DNA of 7,324 nt from Thermoflexales bacterium (GTDB taxonomy: Bacteria > Chloroflexota > Anaerolineae > Fen-1058), in assembly GCA_030834835.1 (NCBI GenBank), contig JAUQXD010000371.1, forward strand, positions 1-7,324. The letters run 5' to 3'. Shown one piece after another: positions 1 through 7,324 of this stretch; position 1 is the first letter of the stretch, and each line of letters begins with the position of its first letter. The position numbers and the translations under genes are program-made. The notes under the pieces were generated by a model. It saw only the letters and a program-made list of their open reading frames with translations. It was not told the DNA's origin and did not search any database.

Positions 1-111
1 ACGGCCGACCACATCGCAGACCGACTCGCCCTAGACTTGTTCCGCGAGGCCGCCGCCCAACCGCGAGCTTCGACCCTGAGTTTCTTGCACAGCGCGAGAG
101 CAGGAGCGTGA
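1..111 (+). CDS. C-terminal end of an unidentified protein (partial)
   Basis: Frame 1 is open from the first base of the window for 36 codons and ends in TGA at 109-111. Most third positions are G or C, especially in the first half, as in the confident genes here. Frame 2 stops within the first 35 bases. Frame 3 is open, but it reads as an Arg/Pro-rich translation typical of a shadow frame. The visible residues begin TADHIADRLALDLFREAAAQ and end HSARAGA. This is an Ala/Leu/Arg-rich, probably helical tail with no motif I can assign; it faintly resembles the last helix of CHAT-type peptidase domains, but that is a guess. It converges on the mgtC-like gene across a 124-bp spacer. Confidence 0.4.
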   Translation, partial: TADHIADRLALDLFREAAAQPRASTLSFLHSARAGA

Positions 112-235
112 ACGTGTCGGTAATCATGCTACAGTGTCGAATTATTCCACATTACCCCACTCAAAGGCGGATAACATGGACTATCGATCTTGGCGCTGTT
201 AGTATAGACGCCCTCGCGCCCCGCGTCAAAGCCAA
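112..235. other. Convergent intergenic spacer
   Basis: This stretch lies between the end of the leftmost forward reading frame and the end of the reverse mgtC-like gene. It is more AT-rich than the flanking genes. Only a weak 5-bp stem (GACGC 207-211 with GCGTC 223-227) is visible, with no T-run, so I see no convincing terminator, RNA gene or promoter. Confidence 0.4.
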
Positions 236-862
236 TCAATACCGCAGCTCACGCACGTCGGGGTCGGCCAGCAAGGCAGTGGTCAGGCGATCGTGATTGT
301 CGAGCGTGCCGCGTGTGTCCCACTCGACGTGCAAGCCGCCGTCGCGCTTGTAACGCCGGTGGCGCAGCACCGCCACACCGTAGTGTTTGATCTGGTTGTC
401 CAGTTGCTCGAACTTGCCGTCGCGATCGACGTGCACCACATCATAGGTGCGCGGTTCGATCGCGGCCTGATCGATTAGATTGTCGAGCCAGGTAAACAGC
501 CACAGGACGACGATCACGGCGACGCCAAACACCCCGGCCAACACGTACTCGCCGTAGCCAACCGCCAGGCCCAGCGCTGCCGATACCCAGATGGTCGAAG
601 CCGTCGTTAAGCCCCGCACGCGGCCTTCCTCGCGCATGATCACACCCGCGCCCAGGAAGCCTACGCCGCTAATGATGTTGGCGGCGATGCGGCTGTCGCC
701 AAAGCGCAGTGAGATGATGGTGATCAACGTCGCGCCGACGCAGATCAAAATGATCGTGCGCAGACCGGCGGCCTTGTTGTGAACTTCGCGCTCAAGGCCG
801 ATGGCGCAGCCAATAACCATCGCCACGGCCAGTTTGATCAGATCGTCGGGGGTGACGTACAT
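236..862 (-). CDS. MgtC/SapB family membrane protein
   Basis: This 208-aa protein has the hallmark pattern of the MgtC/SapB family: GLERE at residues 22-26, KAAGLRT at 30-36, GVGFLGAG at 66-73 and GLTTASTIW at 84-92. Hydrophobic segments at about 8-24, 36-52, 59-76 and 88-126 give four or five membrane helices. Residues 127-208 are soluble and match the position of the ACT-like C-terminal domain of long MgtC homologues. In the family, MgtC is linked to growth in low magnesium and to modulation of F-type ATP synthase and virulence in pathogens; in free-living bacteria the role is unclear, so the function here is inferred only at family level. The ATG (860-862) follows a GAAGGT ribosome site about 9 nt upstream and lies two bases after the stop of the preceding gene, which suggests translational coupling. 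Confidence 0.88.
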   Translation of the reverse strand: MYVTPDDLIKLAVAMVIGCAIGLEREVHNKAAGLRTIILICVGATLITIISLRFGDSRIAANIISGVGFLGAGVIMREEGRVRGLTTASTIWVSAALGLAVGYGEYVLAGVFGVAVIVVLWLFTWLDNLIDQAAIEPRTYDVVHVDRDGKFEQLDNQIKHYGVAVLRHRRYKRDGGLHVEWDTRGTLDNHDRLTTALLADPDVRELRY

Positions 863-864
863 CG

Positions 865-1248
865 CTACACGACCTTCAACCGCAGCGCCGACCAGTCGTC
901 GTCGATCGAGATCATCGCGACGCCCTGCAGGCCCAGCGTGGCGGCGTAGGCGTTGATGGTGTCGCGGTTGATGTCAGTCTTGATCTTCGATGTGCCTTTG
1001 GTGTACGTGACCCACAGCAAGCCGTTGGGCGCGAGTAAAGGCTTCAACGCAGGCAGCTGCGCTTCCAACCCGGCGCGATTGGCGACGAAGACTTGAATCA
1101 GATCGATCGGCGCAGTAGGCGTCTTGACGCGCTTCACGCCGTCGGGCAGGGGAGCCAATCGGGCGGCGTACCTGCGCGGGGCGTTGACCAGATAGATCGA
1201 GCGCCCGGGTTTGATCAGTAGTTTTTCGGCGATGGATTTATCGGACAT
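865..1248 (-). CDS. Small conserved protein, DUF3052-like
   Basis: The protein has 127 aa from the preferred start. It begins MSDKSIAEKLLIKPG, continues with a hydrophobic strand (SIYLVNAP), a VFVANR strand-helix segment and a GLLWVTYTKGTSKIKTD segment, and ends WSALRLKVV. This overall pattern (KPG near the N-terminus, a W-x-x-Y/T-x-K-G/A segment, and a closing DWSALR) resembles DUF3052-type proteins, which look like small Rossmann-like domains without a recognisable cofactor site. The biochemical function is unknown. The ATG at 1246-1248 is chosen because a perfect GGAGG lies 8 nt upstream. A longer form beginning at a TTG (1291-1293) would start inside the inserted repeat element. It is the first gene of a probable two-gene operon with the mgtC-like gene, and a TATAAT box lies about 28 bases upstream of its start. 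Confidence 0.75.
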   Translation of the reverse strand: MSDKSIAEKLLIKPGRSIYLVNAPRRYAARLAPLPDGVKRVKTPTAPIDLIQVFVANRAGLEAQLPALKPLLAPNGLLWVTYTKGTSKIKTDINRDTINAYAATLGLQGVAMISIDDDWSALRLKVV

Positions 1249-1275
1249 GGGTTGTGCCTCCAATGGGGTATTGGG

Positions 1276-1281
1276 ATTATA
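1276..1281 (-). promoter_or_regulatory. Probable -10 box of the reverse operon
   Basis: Read on the reverse strand this is a perfect TATAAT, about 28 bases upstream of the preferred ATG of the DUF3052-like gene. No good -35 hexamer occurs at 17 bp; a TTGAGA (1295-1300) supplied by the inserted element is only 13 bp away, too close for the usual sigma-70 spacing. The box overlaps the first three bases of the left 9-bp direct repeat, so the element lies where a -35 region would be expected. Confidence 0.5.
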
Positions 1282-1287
1282 CCGTAC
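1279..1287. repeat. Left 9-bp direct repeat (putative target-site duplication)
   Basis: ATACCGTAC directly abuts the left terminal inverted repeat of the palindromic element. It matches ATACCGCAC at 1419-1427 in eight of nine positions, and both copies sit exactly outside the symmetric 13-bp ends, as expected for a transposition footprint. Confidence 0.65.
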
Positions 1288-1418
1288 CAGCAATTCTCAA
1301 CTTGCCGGTTGAGAAGGCCCGTGGGCTAGATCTCGGAGGTTTTCACAGTCGGGCAGGCTGTGTCAACCCGTTCATAAAACCTCCGAGGTCTTTTCTCATC
1401 TCGAATTGAGAATTGCTG
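1288..1418. mobile_element. 131-bp palindromic MITE-like element
   Basis: The ends are perfect 13-bp inverted repeats: CAGCAATTCTCAA at 1288-1300 and its reverse complement at 1406-1418. Immediately outside are ATACCGTAC (1279-1287) and ATACCGCAC (1419-1427), an 8-of-9 direct repeat that fits a target-site duplication with one later mutation. A second nested inverted repeat lies inside: 1328-1343 pairs with 1376-1391 at 15 of 16 positions, around the core CTCGGAGGTTTT. Smaller hairpins occur at 1294-1315 (8-bp stem, TTGCCG loop), 1344-1362 (7-bp stem with one G-T pair) and 1393-1412 (6-bp stem). It encodes no protein, so if mobile it would need a transposase supplied elsewhere. No parent insertion sequence can be named from this window. 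Confidence 0.72.
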
Positions 1419-1427
1419 ATACCGCAC
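1419..1427. repeat. Right 9-bp direct repeat (putative target-site duplication)
   Basis: ATACCGCAC directly abuts the right terminal inverted repeat and is the partner of ATACCGTAC at 1279-1287, with one T/C difference at the seventh base. Confidence 0.65.
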
Positions 1428-1446
1428 TACGCAGGCGCTTGTTCTA

Positions 1447-1455
1447 TGGTAAAAT
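1447..1455 (+). promoter_or_regulatory. Extended -10 promoter of hsp20
   Basis: TGG followed by TAAAAT (1450-1455) forms an extended -10 element. It predicts a start of transcription near 1462 and a leader of about 45 nt before the hsp20 ATG. No clear -35 is seen, which is common when the TGn extension is present. No CIRCE-type inverted repeat (TTAGCACTC-N9-GAGTGCTAA) is visible, so HrcA control is not supported here. Confidence 0.45.
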
Positions 1456-1506
1456 CCTTCACTGATACAAAATTGGCGCGATGGAACGTGCAGCACGGGG
1501 GCAAGT

Positions 1507-1947
1507 ATGGCTTTCATCTTCACAGAGTCACACGATTCGGCTGATCGGTTTCAGATGGATCTCGATCGCATCCGGCGCGACTCGCTGGAGCCGGGACGGT
1601 GGGTGGTGTGGCCGCACTCGAACCTGTGGCGGCCGCCGACCGATGTGTACGAGACCGACGACGCCGTCGTGGTGCGGGTCGAGATCGCCGGCATGCGTGA
1701 AGCCGATTTTACCGTGACGCTGCACGATCAGTTGTTGACGATTACGGGCGCGCGCAGCGATCCCAGTACCAAAGTGGCGTATCATCAACTGGAAGTGCGC
1801 TACGGCGAATTCCGATCGGAAGTGTATTTGCACTGGCCGGTCGAGCAGGCTGGCATCACGGCCACGTATCAGGACGGTTTTCTGATCGTCGTGCTGCCCA
1901 AGGCGCGGCCGCGCCGCGTGCCGGTGAACGAGACCGGCGAGGCTTAG
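1507..1947 (+). CDS. hsp20: Small heat-shock protein, Hsp20/alpha-crystallin family
   Basis: This 146-aa protein is a typical bacterial small heat-shock protein: an ATP-independent cytoplasmic chaperone that binds unfolding proteins and keeps them soluble for refolding or degradation. The alpha-crystallin domain covers about residues 38-132. It opens with WRPPTDVYET, continues with VEIAGM and LTITGAR strands and a YGEFRSEVYL segment, and closes with a DGFLIVVLPKA strand. A VPV triplet near the C-terminus fits the I/V-x-I/V motif that drives oligomer assembly. The N-terminal arm is short and charged. The ATG follows a GGGGG run by about 5 nt, a suitable ribosome site. The gene lies alone between two palindromic repeat elements and immediately upstream of lon, a natural partner in protein quality control. 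Confidence 0.93.
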   Translation: MAFIFTESHDSADRFQMDLDRIRRDSLEPGRWVVWPHSNLWRPPTDVYETDDAVVVRVEIAGMREADFTVTLHDQLLTITGARSDPSTKVAYHQLEVRYGEFRSEVYLHWPVEQAGITATYQDGFLIVVLPKARPRRVPVNETGEA

Positions 1948-1975
1948 CGCCCATCGAAATCAGGTAGTTGTTATC

Positions 1976-2081
1976 TCAACAATGTTAGCCGCAAAAGAGC
2001 ACAGAGATCGCAAAGAGGGCCTGTTTCCTCTGGTGTTCTTTGCGTTCTCTTGCGGCCAGTCAGGAAATCTAACATTGTCGA
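1976..2081. repeat. 106-bp palindromic purine-rich intergenic repeat
   Basis: The ends are inverted repeats matching at 12 of 13 positions: 1976-1988, containing ACAATGTTAG, against 2069-2081. Inside, both arms carry related purine-rich sequence: CCGCAAAAGAGCACAGAG (1989-2006) on one side and, read from the other strand, CCGCAAGAGAACGCAAAGAA from about 2055 back to 2036. These two align at about 19 of 29 positions, with mostly A/G differences. The right arm has about 13 extra bases next to its end. The AGAGCACAGAG/CGCAAAGAG style resembles intergenic repeats I recall from several bacterial phyla. I see no clear target duplication. In RNA it would form a long imperfect hairpin between hsp20 and lon, so it could also act as a terminator or processing structure. 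Confidence 0.6.
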
Positions 2082-2106
2082 ATTTTTCAGGACTCATTCA
2101 CATCTC

Positions 2107-4734
<2,628 letters not shown>

Positions 4735-4746
4735 GAGAGGCTCCCT

Positions 4747-5112
4747 GTGCCGAAGATTCTGATTGTCGATGATGATCGCGCCACATCCACGTTGTTGCGA
4801 ACCCTGTTTCAGATCGAAGGTTACGAGGGCCTGATTTGCCCGCGGCCCGAGGACGTGATTCAGATGATCGAGCAGGCGCAGCCCGATCTGGTGTTGATGG
4901 ACGTGCATCGGGCCGACGTGGATTCGGTCAATATTTTGGCGGCTATTCGCCTCGATCGGGCGATCGGCGCCGTGCCGGTGATTATGACGTCGGGGATGGA
5001 TGTGGAAGAGAAGTGTCTGGCCGCCGGCGCCAGCGCCTTCATGTTGAAACCGTTTAAGCCGTCAGATTTGATGAGCTTGATCAGACAGCAGCTGGTCGCC
5101 GCTGCTGGTTGA
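4747..5112 (+). CDS. Stand-alone response-regulator receiver protein
   Basis: This 121-aa protein is a single CheY-like receiver domain with no output domain. The acidic pocket is Asp8-Asp9-Asp10 in ILIVDDD, the phospho-acceptor is Asp52 in VLMDVH, the switch Thr is Thr81 in VIMTSG, and the conserved Lys is Lys101 in LKPF; all key residues are intact, so it should accept phosphate from a histidine kinase. No kinase gene is in the window, so the partner is unknown. The GTG start is preceded by GAGAGAGG, 6 nt away, which overlaps the lon stop codon; only 12 bases separate the two genes, so co-transcription with lon is likely. It may act through protein-protein contact like CheY or Spo0F. Confidence 0.9.
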   Translation: MPKILIVDDDRATSTLLRTLFQIEGYEGLICPRPEDVIQMIEQAQPDLVLMDVHRADVDSVNILAAIRLDRAIGAVPVIMTSGMDVEEKCLAAGASAFMLKPFKPSDLMSLIRQQLVAAAG

Positions 5113-5136
5113 ATTGATTGGGGCGACCTCACATTG

Positions 5137-5157
5137 CGATCGGCTGAAGGCCGGTCG
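5137..5157 (+). other. Intergenic hairpin before the PHP gene
   Basis: CGATCGGC (5137-5144) pairs with GCCGGTCG (5150-5157) over 8 bp including one G-T pair, leaving a TGAAG loop. It is followed by ATATTT rather than a T-run, so it is at best a weak terminator. It ends 9 bases before the AGGA of the next gene and could be an attenuator or RNA-processing stem; the function is not shown. Confidence 0.3.
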
Positions 5158-5178
5158 ATATTTCACAGGATAAATTTT

Positions 5179-7173
5179 ATGGCACAACGCAAGCAACGTG
5201 ACGCGGCTGAACCGCAGCGCGCCCCGGCGTGGCGGCGGATTGATTTGCATTTGCACACGCCGGCCTCCTCGGATTTTCAAGAATCAAACATCACCTTCCT
5301 CGACATTCTCACTAAAGCCGAAGCGCGCGGCCTGGACATCATCGCCTTTGCCGATCACAACAGCGTGGCCGGTTATGCGCGGATGCTGCGCGACGTGGAG
5401 CAATGGGAGTGGCTGGAAAAGACCAAACGCATTACGGCGGAAGAAAAACTGCGGCTGGACAACTATCGCCGCCTGCGCCAGAAGATACTGGTGCTGCCGG
5501 GCTTTGAATTTACGGCCACGTTTGGCTTTCACATTCTGGGCATCTTCTCTGACAAGACGCCGTTGCGCGTGATCGAGCACGTGCTGCTCAATCTCAACGT
5601 GCCGCCGGAGAAGCTGGATCTGGGGGCGACCGATATGGGCGCCAGCGCCGACGTGTTGACGGCTTACCGGCTGATCGACGAAGCGGGCGGCCTGGCCATC
5701 GCCGCCCACGTCAACTCCAGCCACGGCGTCGCCATGCGCGGCATCGATTTTGGCGGGCAGACCAAGATCGCCTACACGCAGGACAGCCACTTGCACGCGC
5801 TGGAAGTGACCGATCTGGACAGCCGCAGCAAACGCAACACCGCCAGTTTCTTCAACGGCTCCAAGCCGGAATATCCGCGCCGCATGCATTGCATTCAAAG
5901 CTCGGATTCGCACCGGTTGAACCGTGATCCGCGCAACCCCAAGAATCTGGGCGCGTTTGAGCGCATGACCGAAGTGTTCCTGGAGACGGTCAGTTTCGAT
6001 GCGTTGCGCACCGTGCTGCGCGGCAACGACTTCGCATTGACGCGCCCCTTCCGCGGCAAGGCCGAAGTTCCGGTCGATGCCGTGCGCGCGGCGCGCGAAG
6101 CCGGAGCCAGCATCGTGCAGGCCTTCCACGATAGTTTCAGCGTGCGCGGGACCAAACTCCGCGCCATTGTGGCCGACATCTGCGCGTTTGCCAACACCAA
6201 CGGCGGCACCATCTTTGTCGGCGCGACTGCTGATGCACGCAAAGCGCCGGCCGGCATCTCCAATCCCAAACCGGCGATGGAAGCGATCCTGACGGCCGTG
6301 CAGACCACCATCACGCCGCCGCTGGATGTGACCTTTGCCGTGCACGAAGTGGATAGCGTCAAGGTGCTGCAAATCAACGTGCCGCGCGGCGACGACGTGC
6401 CGTATGCCATCGACGACAACCAGATCTATTTGCGCACCGAGACTGAGACGAATCTGGCGGTGCGTGATGAGATCGTGCAATTGATTCAGCGCCGCTTCAA
6501 GCCGGTCGTCGCCGTGGTTGAACCGTCGCCTGCCAGGAACAAGAAACCGCAGGGGCGCGCGCCGCAGCCAACGCCCGCCCAGCCGGCGACCAAACCGCAG
6601 CCAACGGCTGCGCCGCAATCGGGCGGACGCAATCGATCCGCGCGATCACGTCGTCAGGCGCAACCCGCCGGTCGATCGACGACAGCACCGGCGGCTGCCG
6701 CCAAACCGATCGAACCGGTGGCGGCCACCCCGGCCCCGATCGAATCCGCCGCGCCCATCGAGCCGACGACCAAACCGGACACCGGCCGCGCGCCACGCAC
6801 CGGCGTCGAGATCGTCGAGAGCGAGTCGCGCAACGGCCAGTTCTATCACACTGTGCGCGATCTGCGTCACGGCGGCCTGGTGCGCAACGTTACGCGCAAG
6901 TCGGCGCGCAAACTCTGGCACTATGCCATCTCGCAGCACGAGCAGCATCCGGACGATACGTTGGAGATTCAATGGCTGGGCGATCTAGGCCTGATCAGCG
7001 CTTCGCAGCGAGCGGGAGCCACCCGTTATGATCTGGCGCTGCGTCAACCCGATGGCGCGCTGCGGGTCTTCTATGGCGTGACGGACGATGGCGTGCACGG
7101 CGAGTGGCAGCAGGTGATTGCGCTGGCCGAGCCGGTGGTTGTTGAGTCGGATAAGTCAGCCGATACGGACTGA
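5179..7173 (+). CDS. PHP phosphoesterase fused to an AlbA_2 domain
   Basis: This 664-aa protein has three parts. Residues 20-250 are a PHP metal-dependent phosphoesterase domain with all expected ligands: [12 protein letters not shown] (His24, His26), FADHNS (Asp59, His60), GFEFT (Glu110), His118, AAHVNSSHG (His177) and SSDSH (Asp243, His245). The HTPASSD form resembles TrlF-type and nuclease-like PHP proteins, so a nucleic-acid or nucleotide phosphodiester is a likely substrate (inference). Residues 306-440 match a Schlafen-type AlbA_2 domain: [15 protein letters not shown] (335-349) and [13 protein letters not shown] (408-420). A Pro/Ala/Lys/Arg-rich linker (about 445-540) leads to an unrecognised C-terminal domain (about 543-655). 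The ATG at 5179 has AGGA 8 nt upstream; an upstream TTG (5134) lies in front of the hairpin and lacks such a site. The AAA+ ATPase of true TrlF proteins is absent. Confidence 0.85.
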   Translation: MAQRKQRDAAEPQRAPAWRRIDLHLHTPASSDFQESNITFLDILTKAEARGLDIIAFADHNSVAGYARMLRDVEQWEWLEKTKRITAEEKLRLDNYRRLRQKILVLPGFEFTATFGFHILGIFSDKTPLRVIEHVLLNLNVPPEKLDLGATDMGASADVLTAYRLIDEAGGLAIAAHVNSSHGVAMRGIDFGGQTKIAYTQDSHLHALEVTDLDSRSKRNTASFFNGSKPEYPRRMHCIQSSDSHRLNRDPRNPKNLGAFERMTEVFLETVSFDALRTVLRGNDFALTRPFRGKAEVPVDAVRAAREAGASIVQAFHDSFSVRGTKLRAIVADICAFANTNGGTIFVGATADARKAPAGISNPKPAMEAILTAVQTTITPPLDVTFAVHEVDSVKVLQINVPRGDDVPYAIDDNQIYLRTETETNLAVRDEIVQLIQRRFKPVVAVVEPSPARNKKPQGRAPQPTPAQPATKPQPTAAPQSGGRNRSARSRRQAQPAGRSTTAPAAAAKPIEPVAATPAPIESAAPIEPTTKPDTGRAPRTGVEIVESESRNGQFYHTVRDLRHGGLVRNVTRKSARKLWHYAISQHEQHPDDTLEIQWLGDLGLISASQRAGATRYDLALRQPDGALRVFYGVTDDGVHGEWQQVIALAEPVVVESDKSADTD

Positions 7174-7206
7174 TGCAGCCTGGCGGATCGATCGAGGACA
7201 GGACGA

Positions 7207-7324
7207 ATGTCCGAAGCGCAAGTCAACGATGAGATTCGGCGATTGATCGAGATGCCGCGCCGCGAGTTTGAAGCGCTTGTCGCGGATCTGTATCGCGCCC
7301 TCGGACATCAGGCAGTCTGTACCC
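7207..7324 (+). CDS. N-terminus of a probable Mrr-like restriction endonuclease (partial)
   Basis: An ATG at 7207 opens a frame that runs off the end of the window (39 codons visible). GAGGA lies 8 nt upstream and a second AGGA is 3 nt upstream, so the start is well supported. The visible sequence contains MPRREFEALVADLYRALGHQ followed by AVCT. This resembles the opening helix and first strand of Mrr-type endonuclease domains (typical pattern FE-x-L-V-x-x-L-x-x-x-x-G-x-x-V-x-x-T), which cut modified or foreign DNA. The catalytic D...ExK residues would lie beyond the window, so the nuclease assignment is provisional. The gene begins 33 bases after the PHP gene on the same strand and may be in the same transcript. 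Confidence 0.6.
   Translation, partial: MSEAQVNDEIRRLIEMPRREFEALVADLYRALGHQAVCT

Noticed and set aside
108..296. 62-aa forward reading frame
   Set aside because: It overlaps the end of the mgtC-like gene on the other strand, has no ribosome site and its composition is that of a shadow frame.
1249..1293. N-terminal extension of the DUF3052-like protein from a TTG at 1291-1293
   Set aside because: The TTG lies inside the inserted palindromic element and the extension would run across the TATAAT box; the ATG at 1246-1248 has a perfect GGAGG.
1425..1506. HrcA/CIRCE operator for hsp20
   Set aside because: No TTAGCACTC/GAGTGCTAA pair is present in the leader.
1326..1523. 65-aa reverse reading frame
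   Set aside because: It spans the non-coding palindromic element and the hsp20 promoter, has no homology I recognise and overlaps the hsp20 start.
1960..2090. Target-site duplication for the second repeat
   Set aside because: Flanks outside either choice of ends do not match convincingly; only a loose ATCT-AACA similarity appears, which derives from the palindrome itself.
2050..2106. TTG-started extension of Lon
   Set aside because: The sequence is the right arm of a palindromic repeat, so its translation is accidental.
5134..5178. TTG-started extension of the PHP protein
   Set aside because: It reads through the intergenic hairpin, and the ATG at 5179 has a well-spaced AGGA.
5284..6618. 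444-aa reverse reading frame opposite the PHP gene
   Set aside because: It is a long antisense shadow of a GC-rich gene; the forward frame has complete PHP and AlbA_2 motifs.

Overview
The window is GC-rich bacterial chromosomal DNA. The gene set fits a member of Chloroflexota (Anaerolineae-like): a Lon protease with a spacer before Walker A and a basic tail, a PHP/AlbA_2 fusion protein, and extended -10 type promoters. This taxonomic call is inferred from gene style and is only moderately secure.

Layout. Positions 1-111 hold the end of a forward gene that starts outside the window. Positions 236-1248 hold two reverse-strand genes two bases apart, probably one operon: a small conserved protein resembling DUF3052 (127 aa) followed by an MgtC/SapB-family membrane protein (208 aa). 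The divergent intergenic region 1249-1506 holds a TATAAT box for the reverse operon, a 131-bp palindromic insertion-like element (1288-1418) flanked by a near-perfect 9-bp direct repeat, and an extended -10 promoter for the forward hsp20 gene (1507-1947). A second palindromic repeat (about 1976-2081), built on a purine-rich CGCAAAGAG-like sequence, separates hsp20 from lon.

From lon (2107-4734) rightward everything is on the forward strand and closely packed: lon, a GTG-started stand-alone response-regulator receiver (12-bp gap), a PHP-AlbA_2 protein with an unrecognised C-terminal domain (66-bp gap from its preferred start), and the first 39 codons of a gene whose N-terminus looks like an Mrr-type restriction endonuclease domain (33-bp gap). 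The spacing allows one transcript or a few overlapping ones.

Hsp20 and Lon form a protein quality-control pair: Hsp20 holds unfolded proteins and Lon degrades them. The receiver suggests two-component input. The PHP-AlbA_2 protein and the Mrr-like gene suggest nucleic-acid processing or defence, but a functional link to Lon is inferred from position only. The most notable items are the two short palindromic elements that bracket hsp20 and the three-part architecture of the PHP protein.
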